Source of the DNA: JADJOY01 sp046331705 [NCBI: bacterium]
GTDB lineage: Bacteria; JADJOY01
NCBI GenBank assembly: GCA_046331705.1
Contig: JAXLQJ010000065.1
Span: 1-40,172, forward strand
Length of the DNA: 40,172 bases
Direction of reading: 5' to 3'
The position numbers and the translations under genes were made by a program. The notes under the pieces are model-generated. The model did not search any database. It was not told where the DNA came from and saw nothing but the letters and a program-made list of their open reading frames with translations. Below are positions 16,739-25,514 of the stretch, piece after piece (position 1 is the first letter of the stretch; each line of letters begins with the position of its first letter).

Positions 16739-17039
16739 CTCGAGCGGTCTCCGGGAGGCCGCGCCTGCTGCGAAGCGGCGGAATTTGACGGCCGCGTTTG
16801 TATAGGGCAGAAGCTCCGTGAACGTCAACGAATCTCCCCGAGGCGCATGCGGGCACGGCGCCCCGCGGTGGGGGCGGACGGTGCCCGGGCGCGCGCCCGA
16901 ACGGGACTTCCTGTGAGCCGGGTCACGCGCTCGTCGCCACCGGTGGCGGCCCGCGGTGATCGGGGGCGTCCCTAGCGCAGCGGTCGCATTTCGAGCATCG
17001 CCCAGCGTCGCCCGCCTCGGTCGGGCCAGGAGTCGAGCC
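16739..17039. other. Intergenic region between the GRAM-like gene and the Cys-rich gene
   Basis: A 301-base gap between divergent genes. It holds the promoter at 16799-16828 (minus). For the plus-strand gene I see only an AGGAG ribosome-binding site and no convincing promoter. Confidence 0.5.
16799..16828 (-). promoter_or_regulatory. Candidate sigma-70 promoter of the GRAM-like gene
   Basis: Minus-strand TTGACG (16828-16823), an 18-base spacer and TATACA (16804-16799), with predicted start near 16792 and a leader of about 54 bases. Confidence 0.55.
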
Positions 17040-17321
17040 ATGCGAACCTGTCATGCGTGCGGCACGGAGGTGGGCTTCGACGGTCGCGTGGGCTTTCGCG
17101 ACGAGTGCACCCGTTGCTTGCGACCGCTGCACATCTGCCGCAACTGCCGGCATTGGGACGAGGCGGCGGGCGGCATCTGCCGCGAGCCGGTGGCCGAGAA
17201 GGTGCGGGATCCCGAGCGCGCGAACCTGTGCGAATGGTTCCTCTTCCAGGAGGGCGAGCGCGGCGATGCGCAGGCGCTGGCGGCGGCCCGCGCCGCCGCC
17301 GAGAAGCTCTTCAAGGGCTGA
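17040..17321 (+). CDS. Small Cys-rich zinc-ribbon protein
   Basis: A 93-residue cytoplasmic protein of unknown function, starting at the ATG at 17040 eight bases after AGGAG. The N-terminal half carries CHAC, CTRC, CRNC and further single Cys residues (about residues 4, 7, 23, 26, 33, 36, 49, 62), enough for two zinc knuckles or one zinc plus a redox pair. The middle has RHWDEAAGGICREP and ERANLCEWFLFQEG, which read like a conserved core rather than composition noise; the C-terminus is an Ala-rich helix. Neighbours are the GRAM/zinc-ribbon gene (divergent) and the cyclase-like gene (convergent). It may be an adaptor or rubredoxin-like metal protein; I cannot tell. Confidence 0.75.
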   Translation: MRTCHACGTEVGFDGRVGFRDECTRCLRPLHICRNCRHWDEAAGGICREPVAEKVRDPERANLCEWFLFQEGERGDAQALAAARAAAEKLFKG

Positions 17322-17359
17322 CGGTCCCTGGGGCGCCGCGCCGAGCGCGCACCCGAGCG

Positions 17360-19426
17360 TCAGCCGCGCGGGCGCTGGGCCGCCATCGAGCGCGGCGCGG
17401 TGACGCCCTCGCCGCCGAGCTGGACCACGGCGCGCTGCGCCGCCGCCGCGGGCGCGGCGCGCTTGACCCCTTGATCGCGGCTGCGCAGCTGGCGGTACTC
17501 GGCCTCGGTGAGGATCAGGTACTCGTAGCACCGCACCCGCTGGTTCTCGAAGCCCTTGAACACCGGCTGGTGCGGGATCTCGCGGATCAGGATCATGCGA
17601 TCGATCGCCGGGTCCTTGTAGATCAGCAGGAAGGCATAGTGCTGGAAGGGCGACTTCGCGTCGCGGGTCTCCTCGGGGTCGTAGCGCGGGAAGTTCTCGG
17701 CGCGCACTTGCTCGCGCAGCTCCTGGAAGGTCGAGTCGAGCGACACGATCCCGTTGTTGTTGAGCGTGCCTTCCACGTCGATCGAAGCGCGGAAGATCCG
17801 TAACGGATCGGGCTCTCGGCTGGGGTTGGGGCCTTGCAGATACTTCTCGCCCGCCTTGCCGGTGGTGAGGCGCGAGGTGAGGTTGATGACCTGCCCGATG
17901 CGCCGGAACTCCTCGCGTGGCATGCCGTCGAGCGCGGTGCCCTGGTAGATCGAGATCAAGGCGCTCTCGCCGGTGCCGATGCCGACCCGGATGCCGTCCA
18001 CGAACGGGCTCTCCATCGGGCTGTCGAGGACGCGGCGCTTGATCACGCGCTGGCTCTCGTAGTGGTCGTAGAAGACCGAGACGTAGCGCACGGCATCGAT
18101 CGCGCGTTCGAAGCTCTCGAAGACCGCATCGCCCTCGAAGGACTCGGGGCGGCCATCGAACTCACCGAGCCGGTCGCGTCGGATCGCGAACAGGTTCTGG
18201 ATGGCGAGCCCCGCGTACTCGTTCAAGACCTCGCGGGTGCGGCGGCTGAAGCCGATGATGTCGAAGAGCGCGTACGTGCCCCAGCGGTTGTGGTTGTAGA
18301 GGTGGTCGCGATCGAGGGTGATGGGCACCGTGCGCTCGCTCAGCACGATGTCGTGGAGGTAGGTCGCGCCCTCCTCGATTCGCACCTCGCGGATCAAGCT
18401 CCGCAGCGCGTTCAGGAAATCCCAGATCAACAGATCGTTGGTGACCACCGCGAAGGCGCGCGCCAGCTCGCGCAGCCGCGCCAGGCTGGTGAGATCTCGC
18501 TTGAGCTCGCGCGGGTAGTCGGCGCTGGTCAGGTGGAAGAGCACGTATCGGCTCACGTCCTCACGATGGGCGAGGCGGTGGGCCCAGTCGTCGCGGGCCG
18601 TGGGCGGCGGGCCGTCCCGCATGAACGCTTCCTGGAGGAAGAGCGCGCGGCCGCTGGGGCGGCCGTGCTCGAGGTCGTCGTAGTCGCGGCGCAGCGTCTG
18701 CTCGACGACGTCGAAGAGACGCAGGAACGAGTCGGGGTCGATCCCGTAGTCCTTCACCAGGAAGACGCTGCGCAGGTTGGGGCGATGGTAGAGCGAGTCG
18801 GGGCGCTCGCTGTCGATGAGCCGGCTCTCGGTCAGCATCTTGAGCAACGGGTTCGCGAACACGCGCTCGGTCCACGGCCCGGGCTTGGTGCGATGGAAGA
18901 CGTGCCGGAGGGAGGCGTTGGCGAGACGGTGACGGGTGGCCAGGCTGGCCAGCACCAGACGCTTGACGCGCCCGTAGCGCGCGGGGTCGCGGCCCAGCAG
19001 GTGGTTGAGTCGGTGGTGGGCGTTGAGCGCCGTGGCGATGCGCTCGCTGAGGAGCAGCCAAACCACGTTCTCGAACTTGAAGATCCCGCCGCCGCTCACC
19101 GCCTTGACCAGCAGGTCGGAGAGCGCCTCGACGTAGCGCTCGCCGAACAGCCGTTGCTCGGCGTCGGGGCTGGTCAGGTCCTCACGGTGGTGAGGGTCGT
19201 CGAGGTGCTGATCGATCAGCCGATTGACGAGCTTCTCGAGCTCGCGATCGAGGTCGTGATTGGGCGCGACCGGGAAGCCCTCGCCGATGATCTCGTCGGG
19301 CGTGCCGATCTTCGAGAGGTGGGGGATCTCGTTCTCGATGCCGGGCAAGAGCCGGCGCAGCGTCGCGACCGAGGTGCCGAATCGGCACTTGCGCGCCACG
19401 GTTTCGAGACGTTTGAGCTCACCCAT
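17360..19426 (-). CDS. Protein with divergent class III nucleotidyl cyclase domain and uncharacterised N-terminal half
   Basis: A 688-residue soluble protein. Residues about 380-530 match the class III adenylyl/guanylyl cyclase core: ALFDIIGFSRRTREVL with metal Asp389, FEGDAVFESF with metal Asp433 (44 residues apart, the canonical spacing), DGIRVGIGTG, and GQVINLTSRL with Asn515 and Arg519 for transition-state binding. The two usual purine-specifying positions are changed: Lys (four before the second Asp) is Ser, and Asp/Thr (seven before the Asn) is Arg. Residues 1-380 are helical and match nothing I recognise; the C-terminal 150 residues are also unassigned, ending in an Ala/Arg-rich tail. 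It may make a nucleotide signal with altered substrate, or be regulatory. It starts at the ATG at 19426, after a 272-base gap behind the radical SAM gene. Confidence 0.75.
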   Translation of the reverse strand: MGELKRLETVARKCRFGTSVATLRRLLPGIENEIPHLSKIGTPDEIIGEGFPVAPNHDLDRELEKLVNRLIDQHLDDPHHREDLTSPDAEQRLFGERYVEALSDLLVKAVSGGGIFKFENVVWLLLSERIATALNAHHRLNHLLGRDPARYGRVKRLVLASLATRHRLANASLRHVFHRTKPGPWTERVFANPLLKMLTESRLIDSERPDSLYHRPNLRSVFLVKDYGIDPDSFLRLFDVVEQTLRRDYDDLEHGRPSGRALFLQEAFMRDGPPPTARDDWAHRLAHREDVSRYVLFHLTSADYPRELKRDLTSLARLRELARAFAVVTNDLLIWDFLNALRSLIREVRIEEGATYLHDIVLSERTVPITLDRDHLYNHNRWGTYALFDIIGFSRRTREVLNEYAGLAIQNLFAIRRDRLGEFDGRPESFEGDAVFESFERAIDAVRYVSVFYDHYESQRVIKRRVLDSPMESPFVDGIRVGIGTGESALISIYQGTALDGMPREEFRRIGQVINLTSRLTTGKAGEKYLQGPNPSREPDPLRIFRASIDVEGTLNNNGIVSLDSTFQELREQVRAENFPRYDPEETRDAKSPFQHYAFLLIYKDPAIDRMILIREIPHQPVFKGFENQRVRCYEYLILTEAEYRQLRSRDQGVKRAAPAAAAQRAVVQLGGEGVTAPRSMAAQRPRG

Positions 19427-19698
19427 GGGTCGGATCGCGAATCGGGGATTCCGAACGCGGTTCCCCGACCGTCAACCGAGCAACGATCGTGCCGTCGCCG
19501 GGCCGAGCAGCGGGCGAAGTATTCTCAATGATTTCGGGCGGGACCTTCGTCCGCGCGAGCACGTGGGTGCATCCTCGACCGGTTTCCGCCAACGCGGTGA
19601 CAGTCGATGACGCTTCGTTGCAACTGTCTCGATGGGGCGCCCGCCGGAGGCGGAACGCGAATGGGGACGGCGCGAGGACCCGGGTGGGCTGGGGTCCG

Positions 19699-21168
19699 TC
19701 AGGCGAGCGGCGCGGCTGCGGTGGCGGGCTCGAGGCGCGGCGACGCGGCGTCGCGGGGACGCCCGTAGAACGCGCGCTTGCCCGCGACCCAGCCCTTGTA
19801 GAGGAGCTGGGCTCGGTTCGGCGTCTGTCGCAGGACCCGCAGCACGCGACGCGGCTGGGTGTAGAACCGCCGATAGCCGCGGTTGCGGATGTCGAGGAGC
19901 TCGTCGTCGCTCAGTCGCGAGCGCTGGCTCTTGGGCGTCTGGTAGTCGTAGCCGGTGATGGCGTCGAGCGTGAACTCGGTGCGATGCCCCTCGCCGGCGC
20001 TCGGGCTCACCGAGTCGTCGTAGTAGTTGACGATCGAGAGCGAGATCGAGTTGAGCGGCAGCGAGCACGCGAGGTCGATGGTTCGCTCCATCTCCTCGCG
20101 GGTCTCGTCCTCGAAGCCGATCATGAAGAAGCAGTGCGTGAAGATGCCGCGCTCGCTGCACTTGCGGATGGTCTCGCAGATCTTGGCGATCTGGCTGCGG
20201 CGTCCGAGCGACTTCTGGCGTTCCTCGCTCGCCGTCTCGATGGCGAACGCGGCGAAGATCGTGCCCATGCGCTTGAACTGGTCGAGCAGCTCGTCGTCGA
20301 CGATCTCGCCGCGCAGCCCGTTGGGGAACGACCAGTTGAAGCGCATTCCCGAGGCGAGCACGGCGCTGCACACGCTCTTGGCGCGGGCCAGGTCGAAGTT
20401 GAAGATGTCGTCCTGCACGAGGATGTCGCGCACCTGGTAGCGGTCGTGAAGGATGCGCAGCTCCTCGATCACGTTCTCGGGCGAGCGGGCGCGGAACTTC
20501 TTCCCCTGCACGTGATGGCAATAACTACAGCGATACGGGCACCCGCGTGAGGTGAAGATCACCGCGTTGCGCTTCGCGACGAAGAGGTACTGGTTGGCGA
20601 ACGAGAAGTCGTAGTCGGAGATGCGGACCAGGTCCCACGCGGGATGCGGGATGGCGTCGAGATCGGCGATGAACGGCCGCTCGGGAGTCTGGATCGTGAT
20701 CCCGTCGGCGTTGCGCAGGGCGATGCCCGCGACCTGGGTGAGGTCGCCACCGGCGTCGAGGGTCCGCACCAGGTCGACGAGCGTCTCCTCGCCCTCGCCG
20801 ATCACCGCCGCGTCCACGTTCGGGTCGCGCAGGATCGAGCGCCACGAGCAGCTCGCGTACGGGCCGCCGAAGATCATCGGCACGCGCGGAAGCGCGCTCT
20901 TCACGGCCCGTGCGACGCGATGCGCGACGGCGCCGTCGACGTTGAACGAGCCGATGCCGACCAGATCCGGCCCGAGCGCCACGATCCGCCGCGCGGCTTC
21001 CTCGGGCTCGGGATAGTCGACGAACAGGTCGACGATGTGGACGTCGACCTCGGGGAGGAACTTGCGCAAGTAGCTCGCGAGGTAGAGCAGGCCGAGCGGC
21101 AGGAAGCGCTCGGTGACCGACGAGCACATGGCCGAGCGGGCCAGGACGATGCGTTTGACTCGATTCAT
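19699..21168 (-). CDS. B12-binding-domain radical SAM protein
   Basis: A 489-residue enzyme with an N-terminal cobalamin-binding Rossmann-type domain (FLPLGLLYLASYLRKFLPEV, then VGIGSFNVDGAV and MIFGGPYAS; about residues 20-130) and a radical SAM barrel with the cluster motif SRGCPYRCSYCHH (around residue 208), where three Cys bind the 4Fe-4S cluster. The classical DxHxxG cobalamin motif is not visible, so cobalamin may be bound base-on or not at all. Later FAIETASEE and GFEDETREEMERTIDL match family substrate and SAM-binding strands. Such proteins do methylations, cyclisations or rearrangements in lipid, hopanoid, pigment or natural-product pathways. It is divergent from the methyltransferase/F420 unit. 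The reaction is unknown. Confidence 0.85.
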   Translation of the reverse strand: MNRVKRIVLARSAMCSSVTERFLPLGLLYLASYLRKFLPEVDVHIVDLFVDYPEPEEAARRIVALGPDLVGIGSFNVDGAVAHRVARAVKSALPRVPMIFGGPYASCSWRSILRDPNVDAAVIGEGEETLVDLVRTLDAGGDLTQVAGIALRNADGITIQTPERPFIADLDAIPHPAWDLVRISDYDFSFANQYLFVAKRNAVIFTSRGCPYRCSYCHHVQGKKFRARSPENVIEELRILHDRYQVRDILVQDDIFNFDLARAKSVCSAVLASGMRFNWSFPNGLRGEIVDDELLDQFKRMGTIFAAFAIETASEERQKSLGRRSQIAKICETIRKCSERGIFTHCFFMIGFEDETREEMERTIDLACSLPLNSISLSIVNYYDDSVSPSAGEGHRTEFTLDAITGYDYQTPKSQRSRLSDDELLDIRNRGYRRFYTQPRRVLRVLRQTPNRAQLLYKGWVAGKRAFYGRPRDAASPRLEPATAAAPLA

Positions 21169-21201
21169 GCGCGATTCGCTGCGGGGACGGGAACGCGGCG
21201 C

Positions 21202-21230
21202 AGAATACCAGCCACGCCACGACCGGCCAA
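21202..21230 (-). promoter_or_regulatory. Candidate promoter of the radical SAM gene
   Basis: Minus-strand TTGGCC (21230-21225), a 17-base spacer and TATTCT (21207-21202), with start near 21195 and a leader of about 27 bases. Confidence 0.45.
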
Positions 21231-21278
21231 CGAACGCGCTGCGGCGGGGCGTGCGAGGGGACGCGGCGCGCGCACGCC

Positions 21279-21287
21279 TGATACTCT
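21279..21287 (+). promoter_or_regulatory. Extended -10 element before the methyltransferase gene
   Basis: TGATACTCT: an extended -10 TG (21279-21280) one base before TACTCT (21282-21287), without a clear -35. The predicted start, 21293-21295, is only a few bases before the GTG at 21297, so the message may be nearly leaderless. Confidence 0.4.
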
Positions 21288-21296
21288 CGGCGCGCC

Positions 21297-22043
21297 GTGG
21301 AAACCGCGCTCTACGACGAGTGGAACCGGATCGAGTCCCACCACTGGTGGTTCGTGGGGCGCGGCTCGCTCTTCGTGCGGATGTTGAGCCGCTACCTGGG
21401 GGCCGCGCGCCACCGCGTGCTCGACGTCGGATGCGGGACCGGCAGCAACGTGTTGCGGCTGGGGCGATTCGGGCAGGTGATCGGTCTGGATCCGTCGCGC
21501 GCGGCGCTCGGCTATTGCCGCGATCGCCTGGCGGGACGAGGTGCGCTCACCGGCGGCACGATGTCGTGCCTGCCTTTCGGCGCCGGTGCCTTCGACGTGG
21601 TGACCGCGTTCGACGTGCTCGAGCACGATGCGGATCCGGAGGCGTGCGTGCGTGAGGTGTACCGCGTGCTCGAGCCGGGCGGCTGGTTCCTCGCGAGCGT
21701 GCCGGCCTACCGGCTCATGTGGGGCGATCACGATCGGGTCGCGCACCACTACCGTCGTTATCGGCGCGCCGAGATCGAACGCTTGCTTCGCGACGCCGGC
21801 TTCGAGGTGGTCCGCTCCACCCACCTCAACTCGTTCTTGTTCCCGATCGCGTTCGTGTTCCGGCAGGTGAAGAACGCGATCGGCAAGCTCGTGCCCCACG
21901 AACCGCGCTCGGATTTCGGCGGCACCGCGCCGCCACTGGTCAACGGCGTGCTGCGGCGCATCTTCGAGGCCGAGGGGCCGCTCTTGGATCGCGTCGATCT
22001 GCCGTTCGGTCTTTCCATCGCCTGCCTCGCGCGTCGGCCGTGA
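21297..22043 (+). CDS. Class I SAM-dependent methyltransferase
   Basis: A 248-residue methyltransferase starting at GTG. It shows motif I VLDVGCGTGSNVLRL (about residues 42-56), the acidic post-I strand VIGLDPSRAAL, DVVTAFDVLEHDADPEACVREVYRVLEPGGWFLASVPAY (motifs II-III) and a C-terminal SRPBCC-free tail with HDRVAHHYRRYRRAEIERLLRDAGFEV. This last form is frequent in methyltransferases encoded beside polysaccharide or membrane-lipid genes. It overlaps the next gene by GTGA and opens the five-gene unit that includes F420 genes. The acceptor is unknown: a lipid, sugar, or small molecule are all possible. Confidence 0.85.
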   Translation: METALYDEWNRIESHHWWFVGRGSLFVRMLSRYLGAARHRVLDVGCGTGSNVLRLGRFGQVIGLDPSRAALGYCRDRLAGRGALTGGTMSCLPFGAGAFDVVTAFDVLEHDADPEACVREVYRVLEPGGWFLASVPAYRLMWGDHDRVAHHYRRYRRAEIERLLRDAGFEVVRSTHLNSFLFPIAFVFRQVKNAIGKLVPHEPRSDFGGTAPPLVNGVLRRIFEAEGPLLDRVDLPFGLSIACLARRP

Positions 22044-24454
22044 CCGCGGAGGGTCGCGAAGCAGGCGCCGCGGAGACGGCGCCGCGTGCGCCGGGCGTGG
22101 TCGAGCCGGTGACGCCGCCCGCGAGTGCCGGTGCCCTCGGAGTGGGCGAGGAGGCGCTCGGCTGGAGCGCGTTCGTCGCGGCGGTGGCGCTGCTCTGGCT
22201 CTGGCAGGGCCAAGGGCTGGTCGCCGGCCTCGGCACGCTCGGCGCGGACCTCGCGTGCTTCACGCCGATCGTGGCCGCGGGAGCGTGGCTCGCCGCAGCG
22301 CCCGCGCGACGCCGGCGGGCGCTGCTCTTCCTCGACTCGGCGTGCGCGAGCCCACGGCGCGCGGCGCTGCTCGTGACGCTGGTGCTGCTCGGCGCGGTCA
22401 AGGTGTACGCGGTGCCGGGGTTTCGTGAGCTGGACGGCGACGGCGCCTGCCACACCACGGCGGCGCGCCTGGTGGCCGACACGTTCGCCGCTCGCGAGTG
22501 GCCGACCTGGTCGAACGCGTGGGCGATGGGGTTCCCGTTCCTGCAGTTCTACCCACCGCTCTTCGCGTGGATCTCGGGCGGGCTCACGTGGCTCACCGAC
22601 GATCCGCGCTTCGCGGTTCGCGCGGTGCTCGCGCTCGCGCATCTGGCCTCGGGGTGGGGCGCGTTCGCGCTCGGCCGCCGGCTCTTTCCGCGTCCCGGCG
22701 CCGCGATCGTGTGTGCGATCGGATACGCGCTCACGCCCTGGCATCTCTTCGAGGTCTTCCACTGGAACCGCTTCCCCACGGCGCTGATCTGGGCGCTGTG
22801 GCCGTGGGTGCTGTGGATCTTCGAGCGTGGCCGCGACGGCGCGCGTTGGGTGTTCGGTTGCGCCTCGTTGCTCGCGGTCGCGGCGCTCGCCCATCACGGC
22901 GCCGCGTTCTTCGTGGGCGAGCTGCTCGGCCTGTGGGCGCTCTTGCGCTGGCTCGAGCAGCCCGACGCGGTGCAAGCGGCGCGGGCGGGGCTGCGGGCGC
23001 TGGCGGCCGCCGGTGCGCTGGCGGTCGCGCTGGTGGCCTTCTTCGTGCTGCCGTACGCGCTCGAATCGAAGCTGACGTTCGAGCCTCCTGGCCTCGGCGG
23101 GGTTCGCTTCGACTTCGATCAGCCGCATCTCGCGACGGTCCTGTGGCCGGCGCGTCGCCCGGTCGGCCATTCGGGCTACCTCGGCCTCGCGCTGGTGCTG
23201 CCGGGCTGGGCGGGAGCGGCGCTCGCGAGCTTGCGTCGCCAGCGAGGGCGCTGGGCCACGGTCGGCTGCCTCGGTTACGCCTGGCTGCTCGCCTTGGGCC
23301 ACGATCTCCCGATCTATCCATGGATCCCGTTCGCGAAGGCGCTCTTCTTCGGCGGGCGCTACCTGATCTTCGTGGCGCTCTTCCTGGCCCTCGGGCTGGG
23401 GCATCTGTGGTGCTGGCTCGAGGAGCGCGGTTGGTGGTCGAGCCCGAGCACGCGGGCGTGGGCACGGGCCACGGCGTTGCTGGTGTTGCTCGCCGACCTC
23501 GGCGGCACGACGTTCACCCGCTATCGGCATCCGTATCCGGCGGGGCGCACGGGCGAAGCGCGACGTCAGGCGTTCGAGTCTCTCGGCACGTCCGCCGGGA
23601 TGGAGTTGGGCACCCGCGTCCTCGAGCTCCCCGATGCGCCACGTGATTACCTGTGGAGCGCGCTCTTGCCGCTCACCGCGCGACACGCCACCGCGGCGCC
23701 AGGGCTGTGGGGCACGCTGCGCTCCGGGATGTACTTCTTTCGCGGATGGGTGGACGTGGACGAGGCGTGGCACGCGAATCCGGGATCGCTTGCGCCGGGC
23801 TCCCTCGATCGGCTGGCGCTGAGCGCGACGCGCACGCTGCTCGCCACGCGCGCGGGCCCCACGGGTGATTCCACGCGTGTCACGGTGGATCTCGGCTCGC
23901 GCACCGGCTGGGTGATCGCCGCGTCGCGCTGGCGACCCATGAGCGACGACTTGGAGCTGCCGAGCGAGGGGTGGGAGCGGCCGTTCGGCGTCGACTCGAC
24001 GCCGCCGGGTGCTTGGGATCGAATCGTCGCCGCGATGGCCATCGATCGTGATTCGGCGACGGCGCGCACGCTGATCGTGCGCCGCGAGCTGCCGCTCCTC
24101 GGTGAGCCGGGTCCTGACGACGAGCCGGCACGGCCCCGGCTCACCGTCGAGAAGGTTCACGTGACGCCGACCACGGTCACCGTCGATCTCGACCTCGACC
24201 GCGCCGCGTATCTGCGCTTCGCGCAGTCGTACTATCCGCATCAACGCGTGCGCCTCGACGGGCACCGGACGGATGCGGTGCCGGACGTCACCCACGCGAC
24301 GGTTATCGCCGCGCCCGCGGGCCAGCACACGGTGCGCTTCGAGGGGGGCTCGTCGTGGCTGCGGCGGATCCTGGGCGCGCTCTCGTTCTCCGTGCTGTGC
24401 GCGGCGGCGGGATTCGAGGTCCGGGCGCGGGTTCGCGCGAGGCGCCACCCGTGA
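22040..24454 (+). CDS. Large polytopic membrane protein, YfhO / PTPS-related GT-C-like
   Basis: An 804-residue inner-membrane protein with about ten hydrophobic segments in residues 40-480 and a soluble C-terminal part with one last membrane helix near residue 780. Motifs include LDGDGACHTTAARLVADTF followed by WPTWSNAWAMGFPFLQFYPPL, and YALTPWHLFEVFHWNRFPTA, a pattern of GT-C-like proteins in the YfhO and 6-pyruvoyl-tetrahydropterin-synthase-related groups. GT-C proteins usually transfer sugars from polyprenyl phosphates across the membrane, with an acidic residue in the first loop; the Asp pair in ELDGDGA could serve. It starts at GTG 22040 overlapping the methyltransferase stop, and its own stop overlaps cofD as GTGA. 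Substrate unknown. Confidence 0.8.
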   Translation: MTAEGREAGAAETAPRAPGVVEPVTPPASAGALGVGEEALGWSAFVAAVALLWLWQGQGLVAGLGTLGADLACFTPIVAAGAWLAAAPARRRRALLFLDSACASPRRAALLVTLVLLGAVKVYAVPGFRELDGDGACHTTAARLVADTFAAREWPTWSNAWAMGFPFLQFYPPLFAWISGGLTWLTDDPRFAVRAVLALAHLASGWGAFALGRRLFPRPGAAIVCAIGYALTPWHLFEVFHWNRFPTALIWALWPWVLWIFERGRDGARWVFGCASLLAVAALAHHGAAFFVGELLGLWALLRWLEQPDAVQAARAGLRALAAAGALAVALVAFFVLPYALESKLTFEPPGLGGVRFDFDQPHLATVLWPARRPVGHSGYLGLALVLPGWAGAALASLRRQRGRWATVGCLGYAWLLALGHDLPIYPWIPFAKALFFGGRYLIFVALFLALGLGHLWCWLEERGWWSSPSTRAWARATALLVLLADLGGTTFTRYRHPYPAGRTGEARRQAFESLGTSAGMELGTRVLELPDAPRDYLWSALLPLTARHATAAPGLWGTLRSGMYFFRGWVDVDEAWHANPGSLAPGSLDRLALSATRTLLATRAGPTGDSTRVTVDLGSRTGWVIAASRWRPMSDDLELPSEGWERPFGVDSTPPGAWDRIVAAMAIDRDSATARTLIVRRELPLLGEPGPDDEPARPRLTVEKVHVTPTTVTVDLDLDRAAYLRFAQSYYPHQRVRLDGHRTDAVPDVTHATVIAAPAGQHTVRFEGGSSWLRRILGALSFSVLCAAAGFEVRARVRARRHP

Positions 24455-25386
24455 ACGTCGCGATCCTCGCCGGTGGCGTCGGCGGCGCGCGTTTCGTGCG
24501 GGCGGCGAGCGCCGAGCTCGGCGCCGAGGCCATCACGGTGATCGTGAACACCGGCGACGATCAATCGTTCCACGGCCTCGAGATCTGCCCCGATCTCGAC
24601 TCGATCGTGTACACGCTCGCGGGCGAGAACGACGCGCAGCGCGGTTGGGGGCTTCGCGACGAGAGCTTCCGCGCGTTCGAGTCCCTCAAGCGATTCGACC
24701 CCGGCGCGTGGTTCCAGCTCGGCGATCGCGACCTCGGCACCCACCTCTTCCGCGCCCAGGCGCGCGCGGCGGGTGTGCCGCTCTCGGAGATCACCCGGCG
24801 CATCGCGGGGACGTTCGGATTGCGTGAGGTGGTGTTGCCGATGAGCGACGACCCGGTGCGCACGCGCGTCGTGACCGAGCGCGGCACGCTCACGTTCCAG
24901 GAGTACCACGTGCGCGAGCGTTCGCTGCCGCGCATCGAGCGCGTGCGCTACCAGGGCGGGGAAGAGGCCGCCCCGGCCCCGGGTGTGCTTCGGGCGTTGG
25001 CCGCTGCCGACGTCATCCTGGCGGCCCCCAGCAACCCGGTGAGCTCGATCGGCCCGATCCTCGCCGTGCCGGCGATCCACGCGGCACTCGTGGGTGCCGC
25101 GGCGCCGGTCGTCGCGCTGAGCGGCATCCGGGGCGGATCACCGTTTCGCGGCGACGCCGACCGCTTCCTCGCCGGCGCCGGGCACGAGGTGAGCGCGCTC
25201 GGTGTCGCGCGGATCTATCGCGACTGGATCGACGGGTTCGTGCTCGACGTCGCGGACGCGGCGCTCGCGCCGGCGATCGAGCAGCTCGGTTTGCGCGTGG
25301 CCGACTGCGACACGGCTCTCGAGCCGCTGGAGCGGGGGCGGGAGGTGGTCCGTCGCTGCGTCGCGCTCGCCGCGACGCTCGCGTGA
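24451..25386 (+). CDS. cofD: 2-phospho-L-lactate transferase CofD/FbiA (coenzyme F420 biosynthesis)
   Basis: Transfers the phospholactyl or phosphoenolpyruvyl group from the guanylated donor to FO, giving F420-0 or dehydro-F420-0. The 311-residue protein starts VNVAILAGGVGGARFVRA (GTG read as Met), the CofD phosphate-binding signature, and has VNTGDDQSFHGLEICPDLDSI (about 30-50), LGDRDLGTH, VVLPMSDDPVRT, and AAPSNPVSSIGPIL, all typical. It overlaps the membrane-protein gene by GTGA and is followed, after 128 bases with a 12-base tandem repeat, by cofC and cofE. The FO synthase genes cofG/cofH are not in the window. Assignment is strong on motifs. Confidence 0.93.
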   Translation: MNVAILAGGVGGARFVRAASAELGAEAITVIVNTGDDQSFHGLEICPDLDSIVYTLAGENDAQRGWGLRDESFRAFESLKRFDPGAWFQLGDRDLGTHLFRAQARAAGVPLSEITRRIAGTFGLREVVLPMSDDPVRTRVVTERGTLTFQEYHVRERSLPRIERVRYQGGEEAAPAPGVLRALAAADVILAAPSNPVSSIGPILAVPAIHAALVGAAAPVVALSGIRGGSPFRGDADRFLAGAGHEVSALGVARIYRDWIDGFVLDVADAALAPAIEQLGLRVADCDTALEPLERGREVVRRCVALAATLA

Positions 25387-25448
25387 TCTCCCCGCGGAGT
25401 CTGCCGATTGGTGTGGGCGTCGCATCCCGCGATGCGCCCCGCACCTTG

Positions 25449-25472
25449 CGCCCCACCAGGCGCCCCACCAGG
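25449..25472. repeat. 12-base perfect tandem duplication in the cofD-cofC gap
   Basis: CGCCCCACCAGG occurs twice head to tail (25449-25460, 25461-25472). No function is apparent; a slippage product is the simplest explanation. Confidence 0.7.
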
Positions 25473-25514
25473 TCTCGGCTGGCGCGCGCCGGATGTGCTA
25501 CCCCTGGCGCGGTC

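Noticed and set aside
21199-21214. Sigma-54-like TGGCTGGTATTCTGCG before the radical SAM gene (minus strand)
   Set aside because: The GG and GC spacing is correct but only about eight of twelve consensus positions match; the overlapping sigma-70-like element explains the site better.
21758-24448. 896-codon antisense open frame over the large membrane protein
   Set aside because: Arg/Ala/His-rich composition, no domain or start signal; typical shadow frame in GC-rich DNA.
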